Below are positions 1-5,484 of a stretch of DNA of 8,276 nt, piece by piece (position 1 is the stretch's first letter; each line of letters starts with the position of its first letter). This DNA is from Candidatus Kaiserbacteria bacterium (lineage in GTDB: Bacteria; Patescibacteriota; Minisyncoccia; Phycocordibacterales; UBA2100), in NCBI GenBank assembly GCA_003545515.1, contig DPYD01000022.1, positions 210-8,485 on the forward strand, written 5' to 3'. Both the position numbers and the translations under genes were made by a program. A model generated the notes under the pieces. That model had not been told where the DNA came from, ran no database searches, and worked only from the letters and a program-made list of their open reading frames with translations.

Positions 1-30
1 CCTGATTACAGGCTCTCTGCTCTCCTCCAC

Positions 31-51
31 GGGGAAAACTACGTTTTCCCC
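31..51. repeat. Perfect 9-bp hairpin upstream of the first gene
   Basis: GGGGAAAAC (31-39) and GTTTTCCCC (43-51) are perfectly complementary around a 3-nt loop. A C-rich stretch follows, not a T run, so this is not a standard intrinsic terminator on the + strand. It may mark the end of an upstream gene outside the window or be part of a dispersed repeat. The structure is certain from the sequence; the role is inferred. Confidence 0.6.
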
Positions 52-63
52 GACCCCCTTTCC

Positions 64-113
64 TCATGCGCATTCATCCCCGCAGCCAAGCTGTCGGGGA
101 ATTCTGCGCATGA
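64..113. repeat. 50-nt interrupted palindrome
   Basis: The outer arms TCATGCGCA (64-72) and TGCGCATGA (105-113) pair perfectly over 9 bp. After an internal loop, an inner stem CCCCG (78-82)/CGGGG (95-99) continues into CAG/CTG with one unpaired base. It lies 12 nt after the first hairpin, so the two form a tandem pair between an unseen upstream gene and the promoter at 159-167. The role is unknown: transcript end, or a REP-like element. No convincing integron attC boxes were seen. Confidence 0.55.
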
Positions 114-158
114 AGTAAACAGGTTTCTTTGATAATGAGAATATGACTCTCCTTCTCT

Positions 159-167
159 TGGTATACT
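159..167 (+). promoter_or_regulatory. Extended -10 promoter for the ATPase gene (leaderless)
   Basis: TGG-TATACT at 159-167 matches an extended -10 box (TGN then TATAAT with one mismatch). No good -35 was found at the usual distance, which fits extended -10 promoters. Transcription should start near 174-176, and the start codon is at 176, so the message would have essentially no 5' leader. There is no Shine-Dalgarno sequence in front of the ATG. Confidence 0.6.
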
Positions 168-175
168 AAAGTCCA

Positions 176-1336
176 ATGTTCAGTATTCCATTCTTACGTA
201 AAGGAGGGGAGCGTGTTGCTGTGGCCGATGTCGGGAGCGGGAGCGCCGGAGTTGCGATTCTTTCTTTTGCACGGGGAGAACCTGTGAAAATAATAGCGGC
301 GCATCGCGTCACTCTGCCTTTTGAGGAACGGACACAGGAAGCCACAGCTACCGGCGTCATTTCGGCGCTCGCTGAAAGTGCGGAGAAGGCGCTTACGGCC
401 GCCCGTACTCTCGGGTTCGGTCCTGTACAAAGTACGCATGCCGTCATACATGCTCCATGGGTGCGCTCAAAAACCGTCAGTGCAGTAAAAGAATTTCCAG
501 GCGATCAGAAAGTAAACGCCGAAGAAATTGCCGCGCTCGCGAAAGAAGCGCTTGCGGGAGAAAAAGAATTTAATCATCAGGATCTCATTGAAGCCAATGT
601 TGTTCGCGTAGAGCTCAACGGGTATCCGACCGCATATCCGAACGGAAAACATGCGCATGTGATATTTGCGGCGACACTCGTTTCCGAATGTCAGCCGCGC
701 ATTAAGACCGTAGCGCAGGAAACACTCGTAAAAGTATTTTCTTTGCCGCCGACGTTCCACTCTGGTACGAAGGCACTTTTGACTCTTCTACGCGGCCGCT
801 CCGCTTCGCACACGAATTATTTAATTATTGACATGGCGAGCGAAGCGACCAGCTTGGTCTCCGTGCATAAAGGCGCTCCTATAGCTCATGCTCTCGTACT
901 TGAAGGAACACATACCATACTAAAGAGGATTGCAGGAAACGGAATGCCGGAGGAAACGTCTACGCTCATGCGCATGCTTGCACGCGATCATTGCGAAGAT
1001 TCGTCATGTGAAGAACTCAAGGTGAATATGGCGCACACTGAACAGGAATTAGTCCGGATTTTCGGAGAAGCGTTCAGCGCTCTAGCGGAATCCAGAAAGC
1101 TTCCGCAGGCACTCGTATTGGTGGCGGAATCCAGCATGGCAGAGTGGCTCTCTCTTTTCTTCTCTCGTATCGATTTTACGCAATTCACGCTTACGACCCA
1201 GCCTTTTTCCGTGGAAATCCTGACCCATGAAGAGCTACAACATTTCGTGACGTCCAATGATCCAAACGGAAGCCAGGATATCGGACTTCTCGTTGCATCC
1301 TCTCTTATCGGGAGCAATCTCGAAGGTGAGCGCTAG
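176..1336 (+). CDS. PilM/FtsA-like actin-fold ATPase
   Basis: The 386-residue protein has the layout of the actin/HSP70-fold FtsA-PilM family. Near the N-terminus a hydrophobic strand leads into D18-V-G-S-G-S23, a phosphate-1 type loop. A second strand and loop, LIIDMASEAT (about 216-225), resembles phosphate-2, and the 'RIAGNG' region (251-256) follows. Residues 138-172, including 'ELNGYPT', look like the extra SHS2-type domain that PilM and FtsA carry in place of an actin subdomain. No signal peptide or membrane segment is visible, so it should be cytosolic. PilM binds the cytoplasmic tail of PilN in type IV pilus machines; here the next gene encodes a membrane protein with a cytoplasmic tail, which suggests a similar partnership. 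This is inference, as no other pilus genes are in the window. Start chosen: ATG directly after an extended -10. The family call is fairly secure; the exact role is not. Confidence 0.72.
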   Translation: MFSIPFLRKGGERVAVADVGSGSAGVAILSFARGEPVKIIAAHRVTLPFEERTQEATATGVISALAESAEKALTAARTLGFGPVQSTHAVIHAPWVRSKTVSAVKEFPGDQKVNAEEIAALAKEALAGEKEFNHQDLIEANVVRVELNGYPTAYPNGKHAHVIFAATLVSECQPRIKTVAQETLVKVFSLPPTFHSGTKALLTLLRGRSASHTNYLIIDMASEATSLVSVHKGAPIAHALVLEGTHTILKRIAGNGMPEETSTLMRMLARDHCEDSSCEELKVNMAHTEQELVRIFGEAFSALAESRKLPQALVLVAESSMAEWLSLFFSRIDFTQFTLTTQPFSVEILTHEELQHFVTSNDPNGSQDIGLLVASSLIGSNLEGER

Positions 1337-1350
1337 AGAATCCTGTTTGC

Positions 1351-1374
1351 GTATTCTGTACGAACACGGAATAC
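1351..1374. repeat. Hairpin between the ATPase and baseplate-J-like genes
   Basis: GTATTCTGT (1351-1359) and ACGGAATAC (1366-1374) form a 9-bp stem with one T-G pair and a 6-nt loop. It begins 14 nt after the ATPase stop codon and is not followed by a T run. It could mark the 3' end of the first message or stabilise it; it is a poor match to a classic intrinsic terminator. Confidence 0.5.
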
Positions 1375-1420
1375 ACCAGTCTTCCACAGGGTTGTCCTTT
1401 TGTTGATATTGACCGCGAGG

Positions 1421-1426
1421 TATAAT
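1421..1426 (+). promoter_or_regulatory. Consensus -10 box for the baseplate-J-like gene (leaderless)
   Basis: TATAAT at 1421-1426 is a perfect -10 box ending 9 nt before the ATG at 1436. The predicted transcription start (about 1432-1435) is at or next to the start codon. The -35 region is weak: TTTTGT/TTTGTT at about 16-17 bp spacing is the best available. It indicates that this gene can be transcribed separately from the ATPase gene. Confidence 0.6.
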
Positions 1427-1435
1427 TCTTAGGTA

Positions 1436-2848
1436 ATGGCAAAAGATTATTTTCAAGATATTCTGCCGCCCCAGACACCTCCGCTTTCGGCACGGAAGGC
1501 GAGAGAACCTTTGGAAGAGAAAGCCGACGCTACGGTTGCTCCGCAGAGTGAACCAGAGAGCATTGAAGGAGTCCCGGCTACAAATGGTCGCTCGATACGC
1601 AATATCGCTGTTTCTCCGCGTCCGCCGCGGCGTTTATTCGGGAGTGAACGGGAAATTCCGGGAGTGCCTCCGCGCCAACCGCGTCGTTTCCTCTCACCGA
1701 GGATATGGATGTGGGTTACCGCGGCACTAGCTATTCTTGTTCTCGGAACAATACTCCTTGTCGCATTGCGACCGACCACCATCTACGTTGTACCACGTTC
1801 GCACGCTGTTGTTTTCGATTCATTTCTGCAATTCAATGCATATCCAGCGGAAGAAGCATCGGTCGGGTCTCTCTCATACTCTGTCGAGACTATAACAATT
1901 GAAGATTCCGCAGTCGTTCCGAGCAATGGAACGGAGTATGTGGAGACAAAAGCGAGCGGTGCAATCATTGTCGCAAATAATTACTCTTCGGAACCCGTGC
2001 GGCTCATACCCAACACAAGGTTTGAAACTCCTGCCGGTCTTATCTTCCGTACATCTGCCGAGGTTTCTATTCCAGGAAAGAAAGACGGTAAGCCGGGTGA
2101 GGTGCAAATTGAAGTGGTGGCAGATAAAGCAGGTGAAGCATACAATATCGGGCCAGTCAGCCGTTTTACACTTCCCGGACTTGCAACAACGCCGGCAATG
2201 TATGCCGATGTTTACGCGCGTTCCATCGGTTCTATGACCGGCGGGGCCTTAGGAGATCGCCCTGCTGTTACTCCCGGTACTCTTGAATCTGCGCGTGCGG
2301 AAATACGCGCGCGTCTTGAGACACAGGCGCGTGCGGCCGCGGATCTTCGAACGAACGAAGAAACCATAGTACTCGCAGATCTCATGCGTATAACCTACAC
2401 CACACAGCCGAATACGGAGGAAGCCGGAGGTAATGTGCGCATCCGTGAAATCGCACGCGTAGAGATACCGGTATTTCCTGCCAGCGTATTCGCGCATACG
2501 GTTTCTCGAAGCGTCTCGGCAGACGCGGAGGATGGATCTGTCATGCTTAAAGGCGCCGGCGCTCTGGCGGCTCGCTTTGTGGCAACAGACACAGAGCTCG
2601 TACTGGGCGCTGGACCTTTCGAATTCACACTTTCGGGCATGTCTCAACTTGTATGGAAAGTGGATTCCGAAGCACTCATAAGCGCGCTTTCAGGGCGTAA
2701 TGAATCGGCATTTCAGACCATAGTTGCCACATTTCCCGGCATCGAAGAGGCACGCGCGCGCATCCAGCCATTTTGGAAACAAGTATTTCCCGTAGACCCA
2801 AAAAAAATTCGCATACGCATTGAAGAGCCGGTATTAGCGGGCGCTTGA
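1436..2848 (+). CDS. Single-pass membrane protein with a baseplate-J-like ectodomain
   Basis: The 470-residue protein has three parts. Residues 1-88 are Pro/Arg/Glu-rich and look disordered, with several 'PPRR'-type clusters. One hydrophobic helix spans about 90-112 (IWMWVTAALAILVLGTILLV); basic residues before it (RRFLSPR) predict the N-terminus inside the cell. The remaining ~358 residues are a beta-rich outer domain: 'ATGTI'-like 'KASGAIIVANNYSSEPVRLI' (172-191) then 'TRFETPAGLIFRT', as in phage baseplate J/gp47-like proteins. The end, containing 'FPGIEEARARIQPFWKQVFP', resembles the closing module of baseplate-J-like proteins that I associate with CPR genomes; this is recall, not a search. 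It may form an envelope-spanning assembly whose cytoplasmic tail meets the upstream PilM-like ATPase. No signal peptidase site is obvious. It stops with TGA, evidence for the standard code. Confidence 0.65.
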   Translation: MAKDYFQDILPPQTPPLSARKAREPLEEKADATVAPQSEPESIEGVPATNGRSIRNIAVSPRPPRRLFGSEREIPGVPPRQPRRFLSPRIWMWVTAALAILVLGTILLVALRPTTIYVVPRSHAVVFDSFLQFNAYPAEEASVGSLSYSVETITIEDSAVVPSNGTEYVETKASGAIIVANNYSSEPVRLIPNTRFETPAGLIFRTSAEVSIPGKKDGKPGEVQIEVVADKAGEAYNIGPVSRFTLPGLATTPAMYADVYARSIGSMTGGALGDRPAVTPGTLESARAEIRARLETQARAAADLRTNEETIVLADLMRITYTTQPNTEEAGGNVRIREIARVEIPVFPASVFAHTVSRSVSADAEDGSVMLKGAGALAARFVATDTELVLGAGPFEFTLSGMSQLVWKVDSEALISALSGRNESAFQTIVATFPGIEEARARIQPFWKQVFPVDPKKIRIRIEEPVLAGA

Positions 2849-2859
2849 CCCGCCAAAGT

Positions 2860-2887
2860 TTGACATCAAGTGAGAATGAGATATTGT
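2860..2887 (+). promoter_or_regulatory. Candidate promoter in the gap before infA
   Basis: A perfect -35 hexamer TTGACA (2860-2865) is followed after 16 bp by TATTGT (2882-2887), a moderate -10. Transcription would start near 2894, seven nucleotides before an ATG at 2901. It is the best sigma70-like promoter seen upstream of the infA-to-rpsI cluster, though TATAAA at 2892-2897 and a TTGACC at 3098-3103 are also nearby. Confidence 0.45.
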
Positions 2888-2900
2888 ACTGTATAAAGCA

Positions 2901-3029
2901 ATGTACACGGAGACACAACAAAAGGAGCTGTGCTGGTGTTGGTGCATGCTTGACCCACACACTAACTTTGGCATTGTATCTTTACTGCATGTCCAACGTA
3001 AGAAAATCGGAGAACGTATTCCAGATTAA
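2901..3029 (+). CDS. Possible 42-residue small protein or leader peptide
   Basis: An ATG at 2901, close behind the predicted promoter start, opens 42 codons ending in TAA at 3027. The product starts MYTETQQKEL, continues with CWCWC at residues 11-15, and ends KKIGERIPD. I recognise no family. Alternating Cys and Trp codons near the start, followed by a long RNA hairpin whose left arm lies inside the frame, resemble the layout of an attenuator leader peptide, but no Trp or Cys pathway gene follows. A 42-codon frame can occur by chance in a 406-nt gap, so confidence is low. Confidence 0.25.
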   Translation: MYTETQQKELCWCWCMLDPHTNFGIVSLLHVQRKKIGERIPD

Positions 3030-3096
3030 CTTAACGGACGATATGCGTGGATATTCCGAAGACACAGATGCAGTGATGCCAAAGTTAGTGTGCGGG
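2954..3096 (+). ncRNA. Long structured RNA candidate upstream of infA
   Basis: CACACTAACTTTGGCAT (2958-2974) is perfectly complementary over 17 bp to 3076-3092; past one mismatch three more pairs (CCC/GGG) extend the base. Moving inward, further complementary pieces lie in register: ACTGCAT (2984-2990) with ATGCAGT (3068-3074), TCGGA (3007-3011) with TCCGA (3055-3059), and ACGTAT (3014-3019) with ATGCGT (3043-3048). The whole 143 nt can fold as one long interrupted hairpin. It does not match tmRNA, RNase P RNA or a typical SRP RNA as I know them. Candidates are a 6S-like RNA, a cis-acting leader of infA, or a MITE-like insertion. Confidence 0.45.
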
Positions 3097-3216
3097 CTTG
3101 ACCTCTAAATGCAGAAATGTTACTTTAATCGAGCAGACTAGATCGCGTGACACTATCCTGTGAAGTTCAATTTGCACGTTACTTTTTGTGTTTCGCAGAA
3201 CCAGAACATCGGCTCG

Positions 3217-3224
3217 AAGGAGGG
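3217..3224 (+). promoter_or_regulatory. Strong but oddly placed Shine-Dalgarno sequence for infA
   Basis: AAGGAGGG at 3217-3224 is the best Shine-Dalgarno match in the window, yet it lies 30 nt upstream of the first sensible ATG (3255). In the infA frame it is 9 nt before an ATA codon (3234) and 18 nt before a GTG (3243). Either the start is non-standard, the intervening RNA folds, or the motif has another role. Confidence 0.4.
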
Positions 3225-3254
3225 CCGTCTGTCATAAAGTTTGTGATTCAGGAT

Positions 3255-3464
3255 ATGTCGGAACCGAAAGTTGTTGAAGGAGTTGTCGAAGAGGCTCTCC
3301 CGAATACGCTTTTTCGTGTGAAGGTTGGGGGAGAGAGTGAGAGTACTCTTGCGTACCTGGCCGGCAAGATGCGTCTGCATAGAATAAAAGTCCTTGTAGG
3401 TGATCGTGTAGTGGTACAGCTCGATCCGTACGGCGGAAGGGCGCGAATCACAAAGAGACTCTAA
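3255..3464 (+). CDS. infA: Translation initiation factor IF-1
   Basis: IF-1 is an OB-fold protein that binds the A site of the 30S subunit during initiation. From the ATG at 3255 the product has 69 residues, close to the usual 71-72. Family landmarks are all present: 'EGVVEEALPNTLFRV' (strands 1-2), 'LAGKMRLHRIKVLVGDRVVVQLDPY' spanning the middle of the barrel, and the closing 'ARITKRL'. The start is uncertain: the frame is open back to 3147, and a strong AAGGAGGG sits 30 nt before this ATG, so a longer product from GTG 3243 or ATA 3234 is possible (4 or 7 extra residues). It heads the ribosomal cluster; the infA-rpmJ-rpsM order is conserved in many bacteria. Confidence 0.93.
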   Translation: MSEPKVVEGVVEEALPNTLFRVKVGGESESTLAYLAGKMRLHRIKVLVGDRVVVQLDPYGGRARITKRL

Positions 3465-3552
3465 TAACAGCACACATCCTACTATCGATAAAAACAACAC
3501 CATGAATTCAACGATCCAACCGGCGTTTCTGCTCTCAATTACCTGCTCCGTC

Positions 3553-3576
3553 GGCGAACCCGTTTTCGGGGTCGCC
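3553..3576. repeat. GC-rich hairpin between infA and rpmJ
   Basis: GGCGA (3553-3557) pairs with TCGCC (3572-3576), then after one A-G mismatch CCCG (3559-3562) pairs with CGGG (3567-3570) around a TTTT loop. It sits in a 133-nt gap, 21 nt before the rpmJ start. No T run follows it. It could be an RNA cleavage or stability element, or one copy of a dispersed palindromic repeat. Confidence 0.55.
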
Positions 3577-3597
3577 AGTAAACTGTGAACTGTTCCT

Positions 3598-3711
3598 ATG
3601 AAGGTCAAGGCGTCAGTTAAGAAAATTTGTGTTCGTTGCCGTTCGGTAAAACGTCGCGGCCGCCTTTGGGTCGTTTGTACGAATCCACGGCATAAACAGA
3701 GACAAGGATAG
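3598..3711 (+). CDS. rpmJ: 50S ribosomal protein L36
   Basis: This 37-residue protein matches the usual L36 length and pattern: [14 protein letters not shown] at the start, a basic middle, and HKQRQG at the end. Cys11, Cys14, Cys27 and His32 form the complete zinc-ribbon set, so this is the zinc-binding (C+) type. No Shine-Dalgarno sequence precedes the ATG. The stop codon is a tandem TAG-TAG that also forms the first bases of the repeated element at 3708-3897, so its last codons lie within a predicted hairpin. Confidence 0.97.
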   Translation: MKVKASVKKICVRCRSVKRRGRLWVVCTNPRHKQRQG

Positions 3712-3897
3712 TAGAAAATTAAGGAGCGCAGCGACTATAATTTTCACTATCCAGCCCCAGTTTCAGCAGTTATTTATTTCCCAAATCAATAAACGTATGA
3801 TACTATCGCACACCATGCACTATTATAAATTGGCACGGAAACTGGGGCTGGATGTAAGAGCTTCTAAGCTCGCTTTTGCTCGCTAAGAATCTTTAAC
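3708..3897 (+). repeat. Copy A of a 190-nt duplicated intergenic element (before rpsM)
   Basis: This stretch aligns without gaps to 5481-5670, with about 33 differences by hand count. It fills exactly the space between the rpmJ stop and the rpsM start. Parts in order: hairpin 1, GATAGT-A-GAAAATTA (3707-3721) with TAATTTTC-ACTATC (3738-3751), enclosing AAGGAG; a TATAAT at 3736-3741; a 16-bp perfect long-range stem (3749-3764 with 3838-3853); a 29-codon frame (3797-3886); and a short hairpin GAGCTT/AAGCTC near 3858-3871. Hairpin 1 and the long stem share bases 3749-3751, so both cannot form fully at once, as expected for a switch. Whether it is regulatory, mobile or coding is unresolved. Confidence 0.8.
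3797..3886 (+). CDS. Conserved 29-residue small protein candidate, copy A
   Basis: The ATG at 3797 opens 29 codons ending TAA, 11 nt before rpsM. The product contains ARKLGLDVRASKL (residues 13-25), identical in copy B at 5570-5659. Within those 13 residues, four codons differ silently (Ala13, Arg14, Leu16, Lys24), and Arg29 is also silently changed, which hints at selection on the peptide. The frame is also open upstream through the whole element. No start signal precedes the ATG; an AAGGAG at 3721-3726 is 10 nt before an in-frame ATA (3737). No family recognised. The RNA structure is an alternative explanation for the conservation. Confidence 0.35.
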   Translation: MILSHTMHYYKLARKLGLDVRASKLAFAR

Positions 3898-4278
3898 ATG
3901 CGCATAGCAGGAGTAACAATACCGGAAAACAAACACCTTGAGATATCCCTCACCGCCGTATACGGTATGGGACGACCTCGCGCGCGTGCCGTACTTTCCT
4001 CTCTTGGAATTAAACATGAGAGTCGCGCGAGTGATCTTTCTGCAAAAGAAGAGAGCGCTCTGCGCGAAGCGGTGGAAAAGTTCCCATTGGAAGGTGAACT
4101 ACGTCGGCGGATAAGCTCTAACATTCGACGTTTGAAGGATATCAAGGTATATCGAGGAACGCGGCATGCAAAACGTCTCCCTGCGCGCGGCCAGAGAACA
4201 AAAACGAATTCTCGCACGGTGCGCGGTAACGTTCGCAAAACCATGACCTCCGGTAGACGTAAGCTTGAGAAAACATAG
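3898..4278 (+). CDS. rpsM: 30S ribosomal protein S13
   Basis: S13 sits in the head of the small subunit and contacts P-site tRNA and the B1 bridges to the large subunit. The 126-residue product starts RIAGVTIPENKHLEISLTAV and includes YGMGRPRARAVL, the helix-two-turn-helix region 'EGELRRRISSNIRRLKDIKVYRGTRH', and the basic tail 'LPARGQRTKTNSRTVRG'. The start lies 11 nt after the small frame inside the duplicated element, with no Shine-Dalgarno sequence. The rpsK gene begins 5 nt after it. Confidence 0.97.
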   Translation: MRIAGVTIPENKHLEISLTAVYGMGRPRARAVLSSLGIKHESRASDLSAKEESALREAVEKFPLEGELRRRISSNIRRLKDIKVYRGTRHAKRLPARGQRTKTNSRTVRGNVRKTMTSGRRKLEKT

Positions 4279-4283
4279 TAGGT

Positions 4284-4718
4284 ATGGGAAAAAAACGAAT
4301 AATAAGAAAGAGCGGAGGCACTGTGGATCAGGGACTCAAGTCTCGCGCACTGCAACGCGTCGCGAAGAAAAATATTATAGCGGGGACACTGCATATTCAC
4401 GCGACCTACAACAACACTAAGGTGTTGCTTGCCGACAAAGGAGGTAATACCGTGGCATGGTCCACATCTGGCTCCTTGGGATTTTCGGGCGCCAAGAAGG
4501 GTACGCCTTTTGCCGCCGCGAAAGTCGGTGAACTTATAGGCGATAAAGCAAATATCATTGGCGTGAAAGAGGTCGATGTTATCATTCGCGGCGTTGGAGC
4601 GGGACGCGAGTCAGCTTTGCGTGCGTTTGCCGGAAAAGGAATCGAGGTTTCTCGTATCGTCGATGATACTCCGGTTCCTCACAATGGACCGCGGCCTCCT
4701 AAGTCGCGAAGGATATAA
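4284..4718 (+). CDS. rpsK: 30S ribosomal protein S11
   Basis: S11 lies in the platform of the small subunit near the E site and 16S rRNA helix 45. The 144-residue product is slightly longer than the E. coli protein (129) because of a basic N-terminal extension. Core motifs are clear: 'AGTLHIHATYNNTKVLLAD', 'WSTSGSLGFSGAKKGTPFAA', 'GAGRESALRAFAGKG', and the end 'DDTPVPHNGPRPPKSRRI'. The usual GPGPGRES is changed to GVGAGRES. It is tightly coupled to rpsM (5-nt gap). Confidence 0.97.
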   Translation: MGKKRIIRKSGGTVDQGLKSRALQRVAKKNIIAGTLHIHATYNNTKVLLADKGGNTVAWSTSGSLGFSGAKKGTPFAAAKVGELIGDKANIIGVKEVDVIIRGVGAGRESALRAFAGKGIEVSRIVDDTPVPHNGPRPPKSRRI

Positions 4719-4867
4719 ATCCTAAGTTCGAAACTCTAAATTCTAAACAAATCACAATGTCTAAAAACCAAAATTACAGACGAATACAAACCCCCTGCTC
4801 GTTTGGAGTTTTGAGTTTGGGATTTCGAGCTTGTTTAGAGTTTCGGATTTAGAGGTTAGGATTTTTT
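4719..4867. repeat. CTAAA-rich inverted-repeat element between rpsK and rpsD
   Basis: The element starts right after the rpsK stop. ATCCTAA (4719-4725) pairs with TTAGGAT (4856-4862), and CGAAACTCTAAA (4729-4740) pairs perfectly over 12 bp with TTTAGAGTTTCG (4834-4845). Each arm is made of degenerate repeats of a 'TTC(T/G)AAA' kind. A T run (4862-4867) follows the right arm, so it could act as an internal terminator or attenuator before rpsD. It does not resemble the 190-nt element. Function is inferred only. Confidence 0.65.
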
Positions 4868-4875
4868 AAAAAGAT

Positions 4876-5484
4876 ATGTTACCTATTAAATCAAAATATA
4901 AGATTGCGAAACGTCTGGGCGGCGGAATTTTCGAGCAGACGCAAACGCAGAAATTTGCACTCTCTGAGGTACGGGCCAAGCGACCTTCACGGGGTAGGCG
5001 CGGAGCATCAGATTATAATCGTCAGCTTCTCGAAAAACAGCGCCTGCGATTTACGTACGGACTTAAGGAGCGTGAATTGAGTAACTATGCAAAAAAAGCA
5101 TATATGACGGAAGATCCAGCCGGTACGTTGCATGCCATGCTCGAGATGCGCGCCGATAGCGCTGTATATCGTGCGGGACTTGCCTCGACGCGCCGAGCCG
5201 CTCGTCAGATGGTCTCTCACGGTCACATCGTGATAAACGGGACACGTACCACCATTCCGTCACATCGCCTCAAAAAAGGCGACGTACTCACTGTCCGCGA
5301 AGGCAGTAAGCAAAGCTCTCTTTTTGGGCATCTTGCCGAAGGAGAAGACAAGCTACGTGCTACTCCGCGATGGATTTCAGTTGATCCGACACTTATAAAA
5401 GTGGAGATACTTCAGGAGCCGATATACGGGCCAGCCGAGACGACGATCGATTACAAGACCGTATTTGAATTCTACAGCAGATAG
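4876..5484 (+). CDS. rpsD: 30S ribosomal protein S4
   Basis: S4 is a primary 16S rRNA binder that starts assembly of the small-subunit body; in E. coli it also represses translation of this operon. The 202-residue product is of normal length. The N-terminal zinc cysteines of C+ forms are absent. 'RRGASDYNRQLLEKQRLRFTYGL' leads into the S4 RNA-binding domain (about 92-155, 'EMRADSAVYRAGLASTRRAARQMVSHGHIVING'), and the end 'FEFYSR' is typical. The first 20 residues are divergent. The stop is a tandem TAG-TAG that forms the start of element copy B. Confidence 0.96.
   Translation: MLPIKSKYKIAKRLGGGIFEQTQTQKFALSEVRAKRPSRGRRGASDYNRQLLEKQRLRFTYGLKERELSNYAKKAYMTEDPAGTLHAMLEMRADSAVYRAGLASTRRAARQMVSHGHIVINGTRTTIPSHRLKKGDVLTVREGSKQSSLFGHLAEGEDKLRATPRWISVDPTLIKVEILQEPIYGPAETTIDYKTVFEFYSR

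Larger units (their letters stand above)
2849..3254 (+). other. 406-nt gap upstream of infA
   Basis: This is the largest stretch without a secure gene. It holds the TTGACA promoter, the possible 42-codon frame, the long hairpin, and two of three copies of GCTTGACC (2948-2955 and 3096-3103; the other, 2843-2850, overlaps the end of the preceding gene). Bases 3104-3210 show nothing clear. A strong AAGGAGGG at 3217-3224 lies in the last 40 nt before infA. Confidence 0.5.

Noticed and set aside
31..113. Integron attC site or CRISPR repeats
   Set aside because: The palindromes differ from each other, are not repeated at regular spacing, and lack the RYYYAAC/GTTRRRY boxes.
1..132. Open + strand frame at the left edge ending in TGA at 130-132
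   Set aside because: It passes through both hairpins, has no recognisable motif and is too short to support as the end of an upstream gene.
2845..3108. 87-codon + strand frame in the gap before infA, starting at TTG
   Set aside because: It begins inside the stop region of the preceding gene, has no start signal, and its sequence runs through both arms of the long inverted repeat; nothing in it resembles a protein family.
2849..3254. tmRNA, RNase P RNA, SRP RNA or tRNA in the gap before infA
   Set aside because: The hallmark sequences (tRNA arms, GAGGAAAGTCC-type P RNA motif, SRP GGAAG-type loop) were looked for by eye and not found.
3153..3608. 151-codon reverse-strand frame across infA
   Set aside because: It is fully antisense to the clear infA gene and a repeat-like gap; no promoter or start signal supports it.
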